A DNA stretch of 64,000 bases, from NCBI GenBank assembly GCA_018656865.1, contig JABHYO010000031.1:1-64000 (forward strand). Direction: 5' to 3'. Shown here in pieces: positions 46,936 through 55,822 of the stretch. The position numbers were made by a program, and so were the translations under genes. The notes below the pieces were generated by a model that had not been told where the DNA came from, did no database searches, and saw only the letters and a program-made list of their open reading frames with translations. This DNA comes from Gammaproteobacteria bacterium. GTDB taxonomy: Bacteria; Pseudomonadota; Gammaproteobacteria; Pseudomonadales; Azotimanducaceae. Each line of letters starts with the position of its first letter. Position 1 is the first letter of the stretch.

Positions 46936-48992
46936 TCCAAATACCTCGCGATACGGAAACCTACGTCGGGACGGCCATCCGAACCATAGTCCCTGAAGGT
47001 CCATCTTAGCTCGCTAAACCTGCCGTGGGTGTAGTTGGAGCCCCGAATGGCATGATACTCACCGGCTTCGGGACCGACAGGGTCAGTTAACTTCTGTCTG
47101 ACCAGGTCTACACCGTAATAGTCATGCATCCATTCGGACACATTTCCAGCGAGGTCGTACAGGCCGAGTTCGTTGGCGGCGTAGGTTCCCGATGGAGCAG
47201 GTCCGCGGAAGTTGTCGTTGTAGCCTCGTATGCTGTAGGGAACCATGTTCACTGCCGATTCATCTGCGAAGTTGCCCGAACCCTCTATCGGCGGCATGTT
47301 TTCTCCCCATGGAAAACGGGAAGCATCGGTTCCTCCAGCGTAACGTGCGGCCCAAACCCACTCAGCTTCCGTCGGCATACGGTAACCAGTAGTGAAAGGC
47401 CGCTTCAGAATCCATCTGCCGTCCTTTTGTTCATAGGCGGCAGGTAGCTTGTCCTTATCACTGAGCCAGAGGCAGTAGCGAACTGCCTGGTCCCATGAAA
47501 TATTGACGACGGGTCTGTCTTCCTCGGAAAGTAGAGCGCGACCGAGGACGCCTGAATCATGTCCGGGGTCGAACTCGCTAAATAGCTTGTTACTCACTTC
47601 CCGTTCGCCCAGGTAAAAAGCCCGTGTCAGTTCAATTTCCTTCTCAACCTCATTGGAACGTCGACCCGGTTCCCGTCTACCGGCTCCCATTTTCAGAGCA
47701 CCGGGCAAGATGAAGCGGATAGTGTCCCCCTGGGCCGTGGTCAGACGCTGTGGAATAGCGGAAACCTTCGCCGCCTCTTCAGTCTGCATGATGATGTTCA
47801 GCTGTTGTGAGAAACCCGGCTGGGGGATGACCTCTGTCTTGTAGGTGGCGTAGCCGGGTAGTTCGACTTTGATTTTGTGGTTTCGAGCTGTCAGCTCGAG
47901 GGTCTGGTTGGGATCGCCGAAGGGCCTGTTATCCACGAAAAGCTCCCCGCCATCAGGCGATACGCTCAGCTTGATCAGGCCAACGACCGGCTTCAATGTG
48001 AGTCTCAGACTCTGATCCTCTTCGGGAGCGACAGCCAGCTTCCGGGTGAGGTTCTGATATCCTGCCCGGGTCGCAATCAGTTCGTAGTTGCTTGCCGGTG
48101 CGAGTGCGATGGAGAGCGGTGTCTGACCATAGTATTGACCCGATATCGTGATATTGACCAGGTCGGGTGAGGAGCTGACGGTCAGTTTGCCATCCGATTT
48201 TGCCAGGATAATCTCCTCAATCGTCTGATTCTCGCCTGCAATGATGTTGAGGCGCGATTCCCAGGATTTGTATCCTGGATGTTTCAGCAGGATGGTTCTA
48301 TCCCCCTGTAATACCTCCACTGTAGCTGGTGTCCTGGCAAGTTCCTGCTGATCTACCAGAATACTTGCTCCTGACGGATGCGAACTGATTTCCACCATCG
48401 CCCAGGCAGGTTTCAGGCTGACACTCTCTGTTTGCTGCTGGCGTCGACCCTCGACCTTGATTTCAGTCTGGTAGGGTAAGAAGCGGGCGTGGTGGACATA
48501 GAGATCGCGAAGACCGGCTTCAACGTTATCGACAATGAGCGGGGTTGTGCCGACCCGTTCCTGATCGATATAAACGTCAGCACCCTCAATGGCTTCATCG
48601 TCGTAGGTCGTTGTCACCTCGATAATGCCGGGTAGTTTGATCATCGTGAAGGCCAGATCCTGTTCGGGTTCTCCGCTGACTTCTACAGTAGTGCTCAGAG
48701 TCCTGTAACCTTCCAGTTGTGCTGTGATCTCGTAGCTACCCTGCAGCATGAGATAGCGTTCGCCAAGCTGGTATGTGGGCGGACCACCGGAGATTTCCAG
48801 ATTTTCTACGCCTGGCGTGAAATCGAATCGCACGGCTCGTGCGCTAAACATAAAAAGGGCAGCCAGGGTGAGGAGCAGAAAGACAAAGGCGACTCCAACA
48901 ATGACGGGATTCAGGATCAGAAGCGGCTTGCCCGCTGACGCCTTGGCCCGGCTGAAATCAGCAGGTTCGATAAACTTGTTATCGTCAGCCAT
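46932..48992 (-). CDS. TM-anchored multi-PEGA protein with C-terminal FGE/SUMF1-like domain
   Basis: TM (PVIVGVAFVFLLLTLAALFMF), repeated PEGA segments (SSHPSGASILVDQQELARTPATVEVLQG..HPGYKSW), SUMF1 motifs (YRMPTEAEWVWAARYAGG, GLYDLAGNVSEWMHDYY, DVGFRIARY). Confidence 0.9.
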   Translation of the reverse strand: MADDNKFIEPADFSRAKASAGKPLLILNPVIVGVAFVFLLLTLAALFMFSARAVRFDFTPGVENLEISGGPPTYQLGERYLMLQGSYEITAQLEGYRTLSTTVEVSGEPEQDLAFTMIKLPGIIEVTTTYDDEAIEGADVYIDQERVGTTPLIVDNVEAGLRDLYVHHARFLPYQTEIKVEGRRQQQTESVSLKPAWAMVEISSHPSGASILVDQQELARTPATVEVLQGDRTILLKHPGYKSWESRLNIIAGENQTIEEIILAKSDGKLTVSSSPDLVNITISGQYYGQTPLSIALAPASNYELIATRAGYQNLTRKLAVAPEEDQSLRLTLKPVVGLIKLSVSPDGGELFVDNRPFGDPNQTLELTARNHKIKVELPGYATYKTEVIPQPGFSQQLNIIMQTEEAAKVSAIPQRLTTAQGDTIRFILPGALKMGAGRREPGRRSNEVEKEIELTRAFYLGEREVSNKLFSEFDPGHDSGVLGRALLSEEDRPVVNISWDQAVRYCLWLSDKDKLPAAYEQKDGRWILKRPFTTGYRMPTEAEWVWAARYAGGTDASRFPWGENMPPIEGSGNFADESAVNMVPYSIRGYNDNFRGPAPSGTYAANELGLYDLAGNVSEWMHDYYGVDLVRQKLTDPVGPEAGEYHAIRGSNYTHGRFSELRWTFRDYGSDGRPDVGFRIARYLE

Positions 48993-51250
48993 TATCGAAT
49001 CCGCTCTCTGCTGGTAACCGTGATTTCAGGTGCGGGGCGGCCAGCGATCAGGGTCAGGTTCTCCCTCACATCACGGTATCCTGTTCGCTCACCGGTAATG
49101 GTATAGCGCCCCGGTATCAGGTAGACCACTTGATTCTCAACGGTACCGAGGTGTGCATGTTTGCGAACAGTAACCGAAGTTTTACCGTCCGAAAGAATTG
49201 TCACCGGGATTTCTACTCTCGCCGTGGAAATCAGCCTGGCCAGGATGTCGAGACGTCGCTTCAACTCATCCGACGGTTGTTCGACACGCATTGCGTCCCG
49301 GAGCAAGGCAGATGCGGACTGGAGTTCCCTGTCGCTTTGTAAGAGAGGTGGGTCACTCAGGTACTTATCCAGACCCAGGTCGAGCCCAAGTCGCCATTTA
49401 GCCTGTTTCAGTCCGGCCCTGGCAAAATCAAGACTATCGCTGATTGTCAGCGCGGCTTCGTAGCTGGATATCGCTTCCCGCCAGGCACCGTCAACCATAG
49501 ATGCTTCGGCCTTTTTGCGAACATCGGTTATCGCATCACTGGTTTCAGCCTGGGTGACCTGTGACAGACCATCTGCCGGTTCCGTGGAGTCAGGCAAGAT
49601 CTTTTGGGCAGTCGTGAAATGTGAGCGGGCAAGTTCATAATCCTTCACGCTAATGGCCTGAAACGCGAGTGACATAGCCTGTTGAAACTGACTGTGGCGA
49701 ATGGTCTCCCGTACTCGCCCGATGCCGTTAGCGGCAGGCTCCCAGAGTTCATCCATGTCGTGAGCTTTTTCATAGGTTGAAAGCGCGTCATCGAGACTGG
49801 CTTCCTGCTCCAACATCTCTGCACGTCTGACGAGCCTTAGCACTTCGTCAAGATTTTCCGCTCGAATAAGTTTTTTCTTAAGGTCTGCGTTACCTGGTTC
49901 TATTGCGGTAGCGATAGTAAATGCTTCGAGGGCTGCGCGATGGTCGGCATCAGCAAGCGCCTGATCACCGCGTTCAATCTGTGTGGCCAGTTCACCGGGT
50001 ATGCGAGCTAACAAGACTTTGAGGGAGGCTTGAACGGCATTGTAAGTCTCGAGTGATTTTTCCAATTGTCGTTCACGGAACAATTCTTCGGCGGCGTCGA
50101 GCCGGTTCGTGATCACCGTAAAATCATCGTTACCCCAGAGCAGCACACCCTGGTCCTCAAGATCCAGCTGAAGACGCAGGATCTCACGGGCAACTTTCTC
50201 ACCCTCCTGTTGCATAAATTCCAGCCGTGCTGCTGCGAAAGGCGAGACTCCAGGTTCGGTGGACGCTGTATTACTTTGAGCGGGTTGGTTCTGGCTATGG
50301 TCCTGAACGGTGGTATGCGTTTTAGTCGGCACCGTTGTCCTGTCGCTTTCTGGTAGTAGAAAAAAAGTCAGGATAGCCACGACAAGCAGACCGGCTAGTC
50401 CGATCGCTGCGAGTCTGGGGGACACGCCCCGTGATTGGCGAGCTGTCACTGGTGTTTGTAACGAGTACTCAGCAGAAGTTGACTTCGGTGCAGTGAAGTC
50501 GACAGTGGCGATGTGGCTGTCGTCGTCATCAAAATAGCTGGCAAGTTCAGAACGGATGTCCGTCAGACTGACGTTCCGATCAAAAGGTGACTCACTCATC
50601 ATCCGGTTTAGAAGCGGCTCGATCACAGGAGGTAAGGGTGACTCGGCCTGCATGCCAGGCTCCCAGAACCGTCCTGTAAGTACGCTGTAGATCAGGCAAC
50701 CCAGTGAATAGATGTCGTCTGTCTGGTTGGCGGTGCCACGGGAAACGATCTGAGGGCTGAGAAAGTCCCGGTGCCGAGAGTCAGATGACCAATTTGCCGA
50801 GACACCCATACCTGTCAATTTCAGGGTGCGGGAGTGATCGACCACCAGGTTATGTGGGTGAATATTACCGTGGGCAAGACCCAGACCATGAATGTAGTGA
50901 AGCGCTTCGATGGCCTGTTTTAAAATGGACCAGGCATCGTCATCAGTCGCGGAAAATGGTTTTCCACTCGAGATATAGGGTTCAAGCAAATAGGAGAGCC
51001 CGGATTCCAGGCCATAGGAACTCACCAGGTTTATGTTTTCGTGTACAAGACCTCTGGCGGCGTCAACGGACGTCGTCAACTTTTGCCAGTCATCCTCTGT
51101 TGGTGTTGAGAGCAGGACTCTGACGAATACTCGATCACCGGTTTGTTCATTGGTGGCAACCCAGGCTTCACAGCCCGGTGAACTCGAGATCTTTCTGTCG
51201 AGTTTATATCGTGGCGGGAAGGATTGGCCTTCGATGAGATTCGATGTCAT
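48992..51250 (-). CDS. Ser/Thr kinase-fold protein (predicted pseudokinase) with TM, TPR/coiled coil and PEGA-like C-terminus
   Basis: Kinase-fold N-terminus with HGNIHPHNLVVDHSRTLKLTGMG and DDIYSLGCLIYSVLTGRFWEPG; TM RLAAIGLAGLLVVAILTFFLL; TPR-like repeats. Confidence 0.88.
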   Translation of the reverse strand: MTSNLIEGQSFPPRYKLDRKISSSPGCEAWVATNEQTGDRVFVRVLLSTPTEDDWQKLTTSVDAARGLVHENINLVSSYGLESGLSYLLEPYISSGKPFSATDDDAWSILKQAIEALHYIHGLGLAHGNIHPHNLVVDHSRTLKLTGMGVSANWSSDSRHRDFLSPQIVSRGTANQTDDIYSLGCLIYSVLTGRFWEPGMQAESPLPPVIEPLLNRMMSESPFDRNVSLTDIRSELASYFDDDDSHIATVDFTAPKSTSAEYSLQTPVTARQSRGVSPRLAAIGLAGLLVVAILTFFLLPESDRTTVPTKTHTTVQDHSQNQPAQSNTASTEPGVSPFAAARLEFMQQEGEKVAREILRLQLDLEDQGVLLWGNDDFTVITNRLDAAEELFRERQLEKSLETYNAVQASLKVLLARIPGELATQIERGDQALADADHRAALEAFTIATAIEPGNADLKKKLIRAENLDEVLRLVRRAEMLEQEASLDDALSTYEKAHDMDELWEPAANGIGRVRETIRHSQFQQAMSLAFQAISVKDYELARSHFTTAQKILPDSTEPADGLSQVTQAETSDAITDVRKKAEASMVDGAWREAISSYEAALTISDSLDFARAGLKQAKWRLGLDLGLDKYLSDPPLLQSDRELQSASALLRDAMRVEQPSDELKRRLDILARLISTARVEIPVTILSDGKTSVTVRKHAHLGTVENQVVYLIPGRYTITGERTGYRDVRENLTLIAGRPAPEITVTSRERIR

Positions 51251-51276
51251 GGAAACAACCTGATCAAAGCTCGCCC

Positions 51277-52473
51277 TTATTCTACACCGGTCTCTTCAGC
51301 ATATATGTCCCGTAGGATCTGACGCCATTGGGTGTATTGTTCCTCGGCGGTGCCAACCAGTTCAATGGTTCTGCCTTCGATATCGAGAACATAAGGAGTG
51401 ATTTCAGTACCCAGGGACTGGCTCAATTCCCGTAGAGACTCGGCGTGGATCTCTGCTTCCTTACGTCTATCAAGGCCGCTTTTGATGGAACCGATACCGC
51501 CGACCACGGCACCTGCCGCAGCAGCATCACCAGCCCAGGTATCGCTTTCACTACCTGCGGCCAGGCCACCAGCGATTAGCAGTGCTCCACCCAGGAGGCG
51601 GTTCCTCGACTGTCTCTGCATCTCCCTCAACCTGATGGCTTCCTCGTAGGTTGCCTGTCGCCATTCATCATAGGAAGGTTTCATTTCTCGATGAAACCTT
51701 GAGTAATAGTCGTCTAGCGTATCGACAAACAGATACTCCTGTTCCTTGATCCGATCAACGCGCTTCAACATTGTGTCATTCACAGCGGGCAGTTGGGTGA
51801 TGCTGAGCTGACCGCGTTTTGAAGCTTCCAGATAGCCATCGAAAGCGTCAGGTGCCAGATCATTTGCAAATTTTAAATTGGCGATGGTTTTGATGTTGAC
51901 AATCTGGCCCCGTGACATCAGTTCTCGCGCCTCAAGCAGATCGTCTGCGATCTTGTTGTACAGGTCCTGAAAAGGGTCTTCCACGGGTTTCTGATAGGAG
52001 AACTTGCTGGCCAGGTCGTCGTAGGTACGGCGGTACCAGAGTTTCCCGGTAGCGTCATGGGCGCTAATGGACACCTTGATCAGTTCCCCGTCAGACTGAA
52101 CGATACGTCCGGAAATGTGCAGATCTACGGCGTTGGAAGGCTCTGGCGTCACCCTGACGGCACCCCAGTTGCCAGTCAGCTCCAGCGTATCCTTGAGATG
52201 GTAAGCGATGTAGCTGGATTCTGCGCGCCGGACGTCGGGAACGATTAAAGCTTTGTCGATAGCGTCAGGATCGTCAGGTATACCGGGTTCAAGGGGTTCG
52301 ATGCCGATATCCAGCAATTCATCCAGGGGGATCAATGTGCTTGACTGCTTTGCGGGGGTTGAGTTTGAACTAACCACCTGGGTGGTAGTACAAGCGCTTG
52401 AAGTAGCCAGCACAAATACGATGGCGATCACCATTCGCGGCAATTTTAAAAATTTAGTCATCACAGTATCCAT
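51277..52473 (-). CDS. Predicted lipoprotein, conserved hypothetical
   Basis: Signal peptide with SSAC lipobox (VFVLATSSACTTTQ); 398 aa, glycine/alanine-rich hydrophobic stretch near the C-terminus. Confidence 0.75.
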   Translation of the reverse strand: MDTVMTKFLKLPRMVIAIVFVLATSSACTTTQVVSSNSTPAKQSSTLIPLDELLDIGIEPLEPGIPDDPDAIDKALIVPDVRRAESSYIAYHLKDTLELTGNWGAVRVTPEPSNAVDLHISGRIVQSDGELIKVSISAHDATGKLWYRRTYDDLASKFSYQKPVEDPFQDLYNKIADDLLEARELMSRGQIVNIKTIANLKFANDLAPDAFDGYLEASKRGQLSITQLPAVNDTMLKRVDRIKEQEYLFVDTLDDYYSRFHREMKPSYDEWRQATYEEAIRLREMQRQSRNRLLGGALLIAGGLAAGSESDTWAGDAAAAGAVVGGIGSIKSGLDRRKEAEIHAESLRELSQSLGTEITPYVLDIEGRTIELVGTAEEQYTQWRQILRDIYAEETGVE

Positions 52474-52480
52474 TCTCTAC

Positions 52481-53968
52481 CTACAGACCTGCCTTGTAGC
52501 GTTTGTATTCCTCCCAAAGCTTGTTGCGAAGCTCTGGGTTGGTTTCTGCGATTGCTGCTTCTCTCAGTTGCTGGGCGACGATATCGTCTCCCTGGGGATC
52601 GGGGACATCTTCCGGGATTAGCGGTTGTGCTTCATTGTCGGCAGACGCCAGGTCGGCTCCTTCGGGCATTCTTCCCTGCTCAATAACCTGCGGGTCTTCG
52701 AGCATGGTTTCGCCTGTTTCATTTTCGGCAAAGGTACCTTCGTCGTCCCCATTTCCAACATTACCGCCAAGAACGGCGACACCGGGAATGTTCTCTCCGC
52801 TGGTCGGAGCGGGTGTGCTCCCCAGAACTTCTGTTCTTGCCTCAAGGATCTGGTTTTCGAAAATGACGATGGAATCGTTCAGCTCTTTGTCCAGTTCGCT
52901 TTCACCACTATTGGTTCCGCCGCCTCCCTGTCGCCGGCGGCGATCGAACTCAGGCAGTTCTATTCTTGAGTTAAAAATCGAGTCAGTCGCAATAACGATA
53001 GCAACATTGGCATCGTTCAGGGCGCCTTCCGCCTCGTCGATGATCCAATCTTCCTCAGTACTTTCAAATATCTCCCGAACCTCCAGCAGATCCTGTCCGG
53101 CAATGATAATGGCGACCCTGGCGCGAGCTAGCGTGGCCTCCGCTTCTGCAAGTTCGTCATCTGTGGTTGCTGTCTCGAGGATCCCACCTGCGGTCTGTAG
53201 CGATATCCCCGCCTGTTCGAGTGCTTCCTGAGCTGCCCGGATCTCCTCATTGAGGTTGCCCGTCGAACCACTATTGCCGGATTCTGCCATCTCAGCGCTT
53301 TCTTGCTGGCTGCCGCTGGCAGATTCTTCTTCCATCATCATGTCATCAGGCTCACGCATGTTCCCGGGATCGTTCATATCCCCGTCTTGATTGGAGGGTG
53401 AGCCAGCCGATGCGGATTCAGTTGGTTCCTCGAAAATATCTGACTCGGAGTTCGAACTGCTCTCATCTGGTGGCATCATCGGATCTGATTCGCCTCCAGC
53501 CTGACTACTTGCTGATCCAGCGGGTTCGGAAGATCCAGGTATCTGCAGACCGGCATCGGCTACCTTTTTTCCGGCTTTTTTCAGATTCTCAGCGGCTTCC
53601 TGCTGACCCTGTCTATCGGAAGATGTTGTTTGCGGTTCTCCTTCGCCGGAGGGAGTAGACGGCGAAGGCATGGATGGTGATGGCATAGACGGAGATGGCA
53701 TGGACGGAGATGGCATGGACGGAGACGGCGTGGACGGAGACGACGTGGACGGAGAGGGCATGGAAGGTGGAGTTGATCTTGAATCGGATGTTGGGCTGGG
53801 CATCGAAGGCGATGAGGATCGGGAATCCGAAGGCGGGCTTGGCATCGAAGGCTGCGAGCTGGGCGTTGATGGTTCCGCCGACGGTGGTGGTGTGCGGTTG
53901 GGGGAAGAACAGGCCTGCAACAACAGGACCAGGACGCCGATTGGAACTATTCGATTCATAACTGTCAT
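52481..53968 (-). CDS. Predicted lipoprotein with Ser/Pro/Met-rich repeats and acidic low-complexity region
   Basis: Lipobox LLQACSS; repeats PSMPS; acidic/Ser-rich central region; C-terminal coiled coil. Confidence 0.8.
   Translation of the reverse strand: MTVMNRIVPIGVLVLLLQACSSPNRTPPPSAEPSTPSSQPSMPSPPSDSRSSSPSMPSPTSDSRSTPPSMPSPSTSSPSTPSPSMPSPSMPSPSMPSPSMPSPSTPSGEGEPQTTSSDRQGQQEAAENLKKAGKKVADAGLQIPGSSEPAGSASSQAGGESDPMMPPDESSSNSESDIFEEPTESASAGSPSNQDGDMNDPGNMREPDDMMMEEESASGSQQESAEMAESGNSGSTGNLNEEIRAAQEALEQAGISLQTAGGILETATTDDELAEAEATLARARVAIIIAGQDLLEVREIFESTEEDWIIDEAEGALNDANVAIVIATDSIFNSRIELPEFDRRRRQGGGGTNSGESELDKELNDSIVIFENQILEARTEVLGSTPAPTSGENIPGVAVLGGNVGNGDDEGTFAENETGETMLEDPQVIEQGRMPEGADLASADNEAQPLIPEDVPDPQGDDIVAQQLREAAIAETNPELRNKLWEEYKRYKAGL
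53655..53770. repeat. 15-nt tandem repeats encoding (PSMPS)n
   Basis: Plus-strand GGCATGGACGGAGAT-type units repeated with minor variants within the 52481..53968 gene. Confidence 0.85.
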
Positions 53969-54175
53969 GGAAGATTCCCGGATCTTGCCCTGATTTTCGC
54001 TGGAACAAGCTGAAGTTTAACTGAATAGGCTCCTACCGTATTCAGGCCCTGTAATGTTTGACCCGAACCGGAGTCTAAATGTTCAATTCATACGGACGAA
54101 ATCCTTGTAAAAGCCGGTCTTTAGAGGGGACGGAGAAGGCTGGGCATACGGGGAAATGGCGAGTAGGATGAAGGA

Positions 54176-54871
54176 TTGTTCTTATCAAATCGAGGGCGGG
54201 CGTTGATTAGAGTATGGCTGGCAGTATTGGTACTGCTGCTGCAGGCATGCACAACCAGCGTGGTTGTTGAAGGAACCGTGCCCACGCCGCTTGTCAGTAA
54301 AATACCTGCACGTATCGGCGTCTACTATTCCGATGAATTTCGGAATTTTCGCTATCGGGAGGTCATCCAGGATGCCGGAACCTGGAATATCGATCTGGGC
54401 AGCCAGAACCTGACGTTTTTTCGTCATCTCATGGGCTCACTCTTCAGAGGTGTGCAGGAGGTTCATGAGCCGCCCCTGACTCGGGATGAAATGACAGAGC
54501 TCGATGGGGTCATCATTCCACGAATTGAGAAGTATGGTTTTCTTACGCCGCGTATTTCGGGATTGAAATTCTATTCGGCCTCCATCGAGTACCGTATTGC
54601 GTTGTACGACAAAGCCGGTAAGAAAGTTGGTGATTGGAATATCATTGGCTACGGCAAAAGTGAGGGCGGCATGTTCAGTACTGAAGAAGCCATTAACGAA
54701 GCGACGGTATTGGCGATCAGGGATGGTGGAGCGCGAATCGCCATTGAACTGATTGATCAGCCTGCGGTGCGAGATTGGATTAATAGACTTGAATCAATTG
54801 AACCAAAACCCGGTCTAAATGCTACTAAACAAACAGATATCTCCGTAGATGAGGAAGAGGACCAGTCATGA
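54176..54871 (+). CDS. Predicted lipoprotein
   Basis: TTG start, RVWLAVLVLLLQACTTS lipobox; 231 aa. Start could also be the TTG near 54203. Confidence 0.75.
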   Translation: MFLSNRGRALIRVWLAVLVLLLQACTTSVVVEGTVPTPLVSKIPARIGVYYSDEFRNFRYREVIQDAGTWNIDLGSQNLTFFRHLMGSLFRGVQEVHEPPLTRDEMTELDGVIIPRIEKYGFLTPRISGLKFYSASIEYRIALYDKAGKKVGDWNIIGYGKSEGGMFSTEEAINEATVLAIRDGGARIAIELIDQPAVRDWINRLESIEPKPGLNATKQTDISVDEEEDQS

Positions 54872-55521
54872 AACGACTGTCTTTCCTGCTGGTTGCGCTA
54901 TTTTCTGTCAGTGGTTGCGTGTCTTCACGCATTGAACAGTCTCGGGAAGCCACCACTGGAATAACCAGCGAGGAGGCTATGGTGCTTCTGGGACGTGCCA
55001 GTTACAACGAAAAACAGACTGAAGATAGTTTTACGGATTGTATCGCCCAGGCACTGAATCAGGGTAGCAATCCGATTCGACTGATTCCGCAGGAGAAGTT
55101 CAAAGACGATCTGTACCCCTGGTTTGAGCCGAGAACAGCGCCAACATCAGCAGATGAACTTGGTCGCTTGTTTGCGCAACCCGGCGTTAAGAATCAGATT
55201 GATACCGCTAAGGTGCGTTACCTTGCGTGGATTGATGGCGACACTGTAAAAATCGACAGCGGTGGTTCTATGAGTTGCACGATCAGCTCGTTCGGTGGTG
55301 GATGTTTTGGTATGAGCTACTGGGAGGAAGACGCTTCCTACGAGGCCTCCATATGGGATCTCCAGTCCATGACATCGACGGGCCAGATAAGTGCTGACGC
55401 CACCGGTACGTCATACATTGCAGGACTTATTGTACCTATTCCCATATTGGCGAGACCCGGAAATGCAGCATGCAAAGGGTTGGCGAACCAGCTTCGAGAG
55501 TTTATAACCGGCGAAAGCTAG
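54868..55521 (+). CDS. Predicted lipoprotein
   Basis: ATG overlaps upstream stop by 4 nt; MKRLSFLLVALFSVSGCVSS lipobox. Confidence 0.78.
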   Translation: MKRLSFLLVALFSVSGCVSSRIEQSREATTGITSEEAMVLLGRASYNEKQTEDSFTDCIAQALNQGSNPIRLIPQEKFKDDLYPWFEPRTAPTSADELGRLFAQPGVKNQIDTAKVRYLAWIDGDTVKIDSGGSMSCTISSFGGGCFGMSYWEEDASYEASIWDLQSMTSTGQISADATGTSYIAGLIVPIPILARPGNAACKGLANQLREFITGES

Positions 55522-55530
55522 GCTTCTTTA

Positions 55531-55822
55531 ATGGACGTCTACGGGGCATTTGTACCCCGTTTTCGTTGATCAGGTCCCATGTTCATTAAACCAGGTATCG
55601 CTGAGGGCTCTTTATCAAGACGCTGAAGGCTCTTTATGGACGTCTACGGGGCATTTGTATCCCGTTTTCGTTGATAAGGTCCCATATTCATTAAATCAGA
55701 TACCGCTGAAGGCTCTTTATGGACGTCTACGGGGCATTTGTACTCCGTTTTCGTTGATCAGGTCCCATATTCATTCAACCAGGTATCGCTGAAGGCTCTT
55801 TATCAAGACGCTGAGGGCTCAT
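55531..55822 (+). repeat. About 83-bp direct repeat, three copies, with a 22-bp spacer after copy 1 and a partial spacer copy at the end
   Basis: ATGGACGTCTACGGGGCATTTGTAYCCCGTTTTCGTTGATMAGGTCCCAT... begins at 55531, 55636 and 55719; TATCAAGACGCTGARGGCTC after copy 1 and after copy 3. Confidence 0.92.
55541..55564 (+). terminator. Rho-independent terminator in repeat copy 1
   Basis: ACGGGG-CATTTGTA-CCCCGT followed by TTTTCGTT, 20 nt downstream of the 54868..55521 stop. Confidence 0.75.

Noticed and set aside
42449-51250. TerY-P type VWA/kinase/phosphatase triad
   Set aside because: No PP2C phosphatase, the kinase looks inactive and the VWA proteins are membrane-anchored.
52503-53231. 242-aa Ser-rich plus-strand ORF
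   Set aside because: Antisense reading of the acidic/Ser-rich lipoprotein gene; low-complexity artefact.
42449-53968. Zorya-type phage defence system
   Set aside because: A MotA/TolQ-like subunit is present, but I see no ZorB peptidoglycan-binding domain and no ZorC, ZorD or ZorE helicase/nuclease; only the motor analogy is kept.
55550-55792. 80-aa ORF reading YPVFVDQVP repeats
   Set aside because: Falls entirely in the direct-repeat/terminator region; the protein periodicity follows from the DNA repeat.
55531-55822. CRISPR-like array
   Set aside because: Units are about 83 bp direct copies with only one short interruption; no short repeat plus unique spacers and no cas genes.
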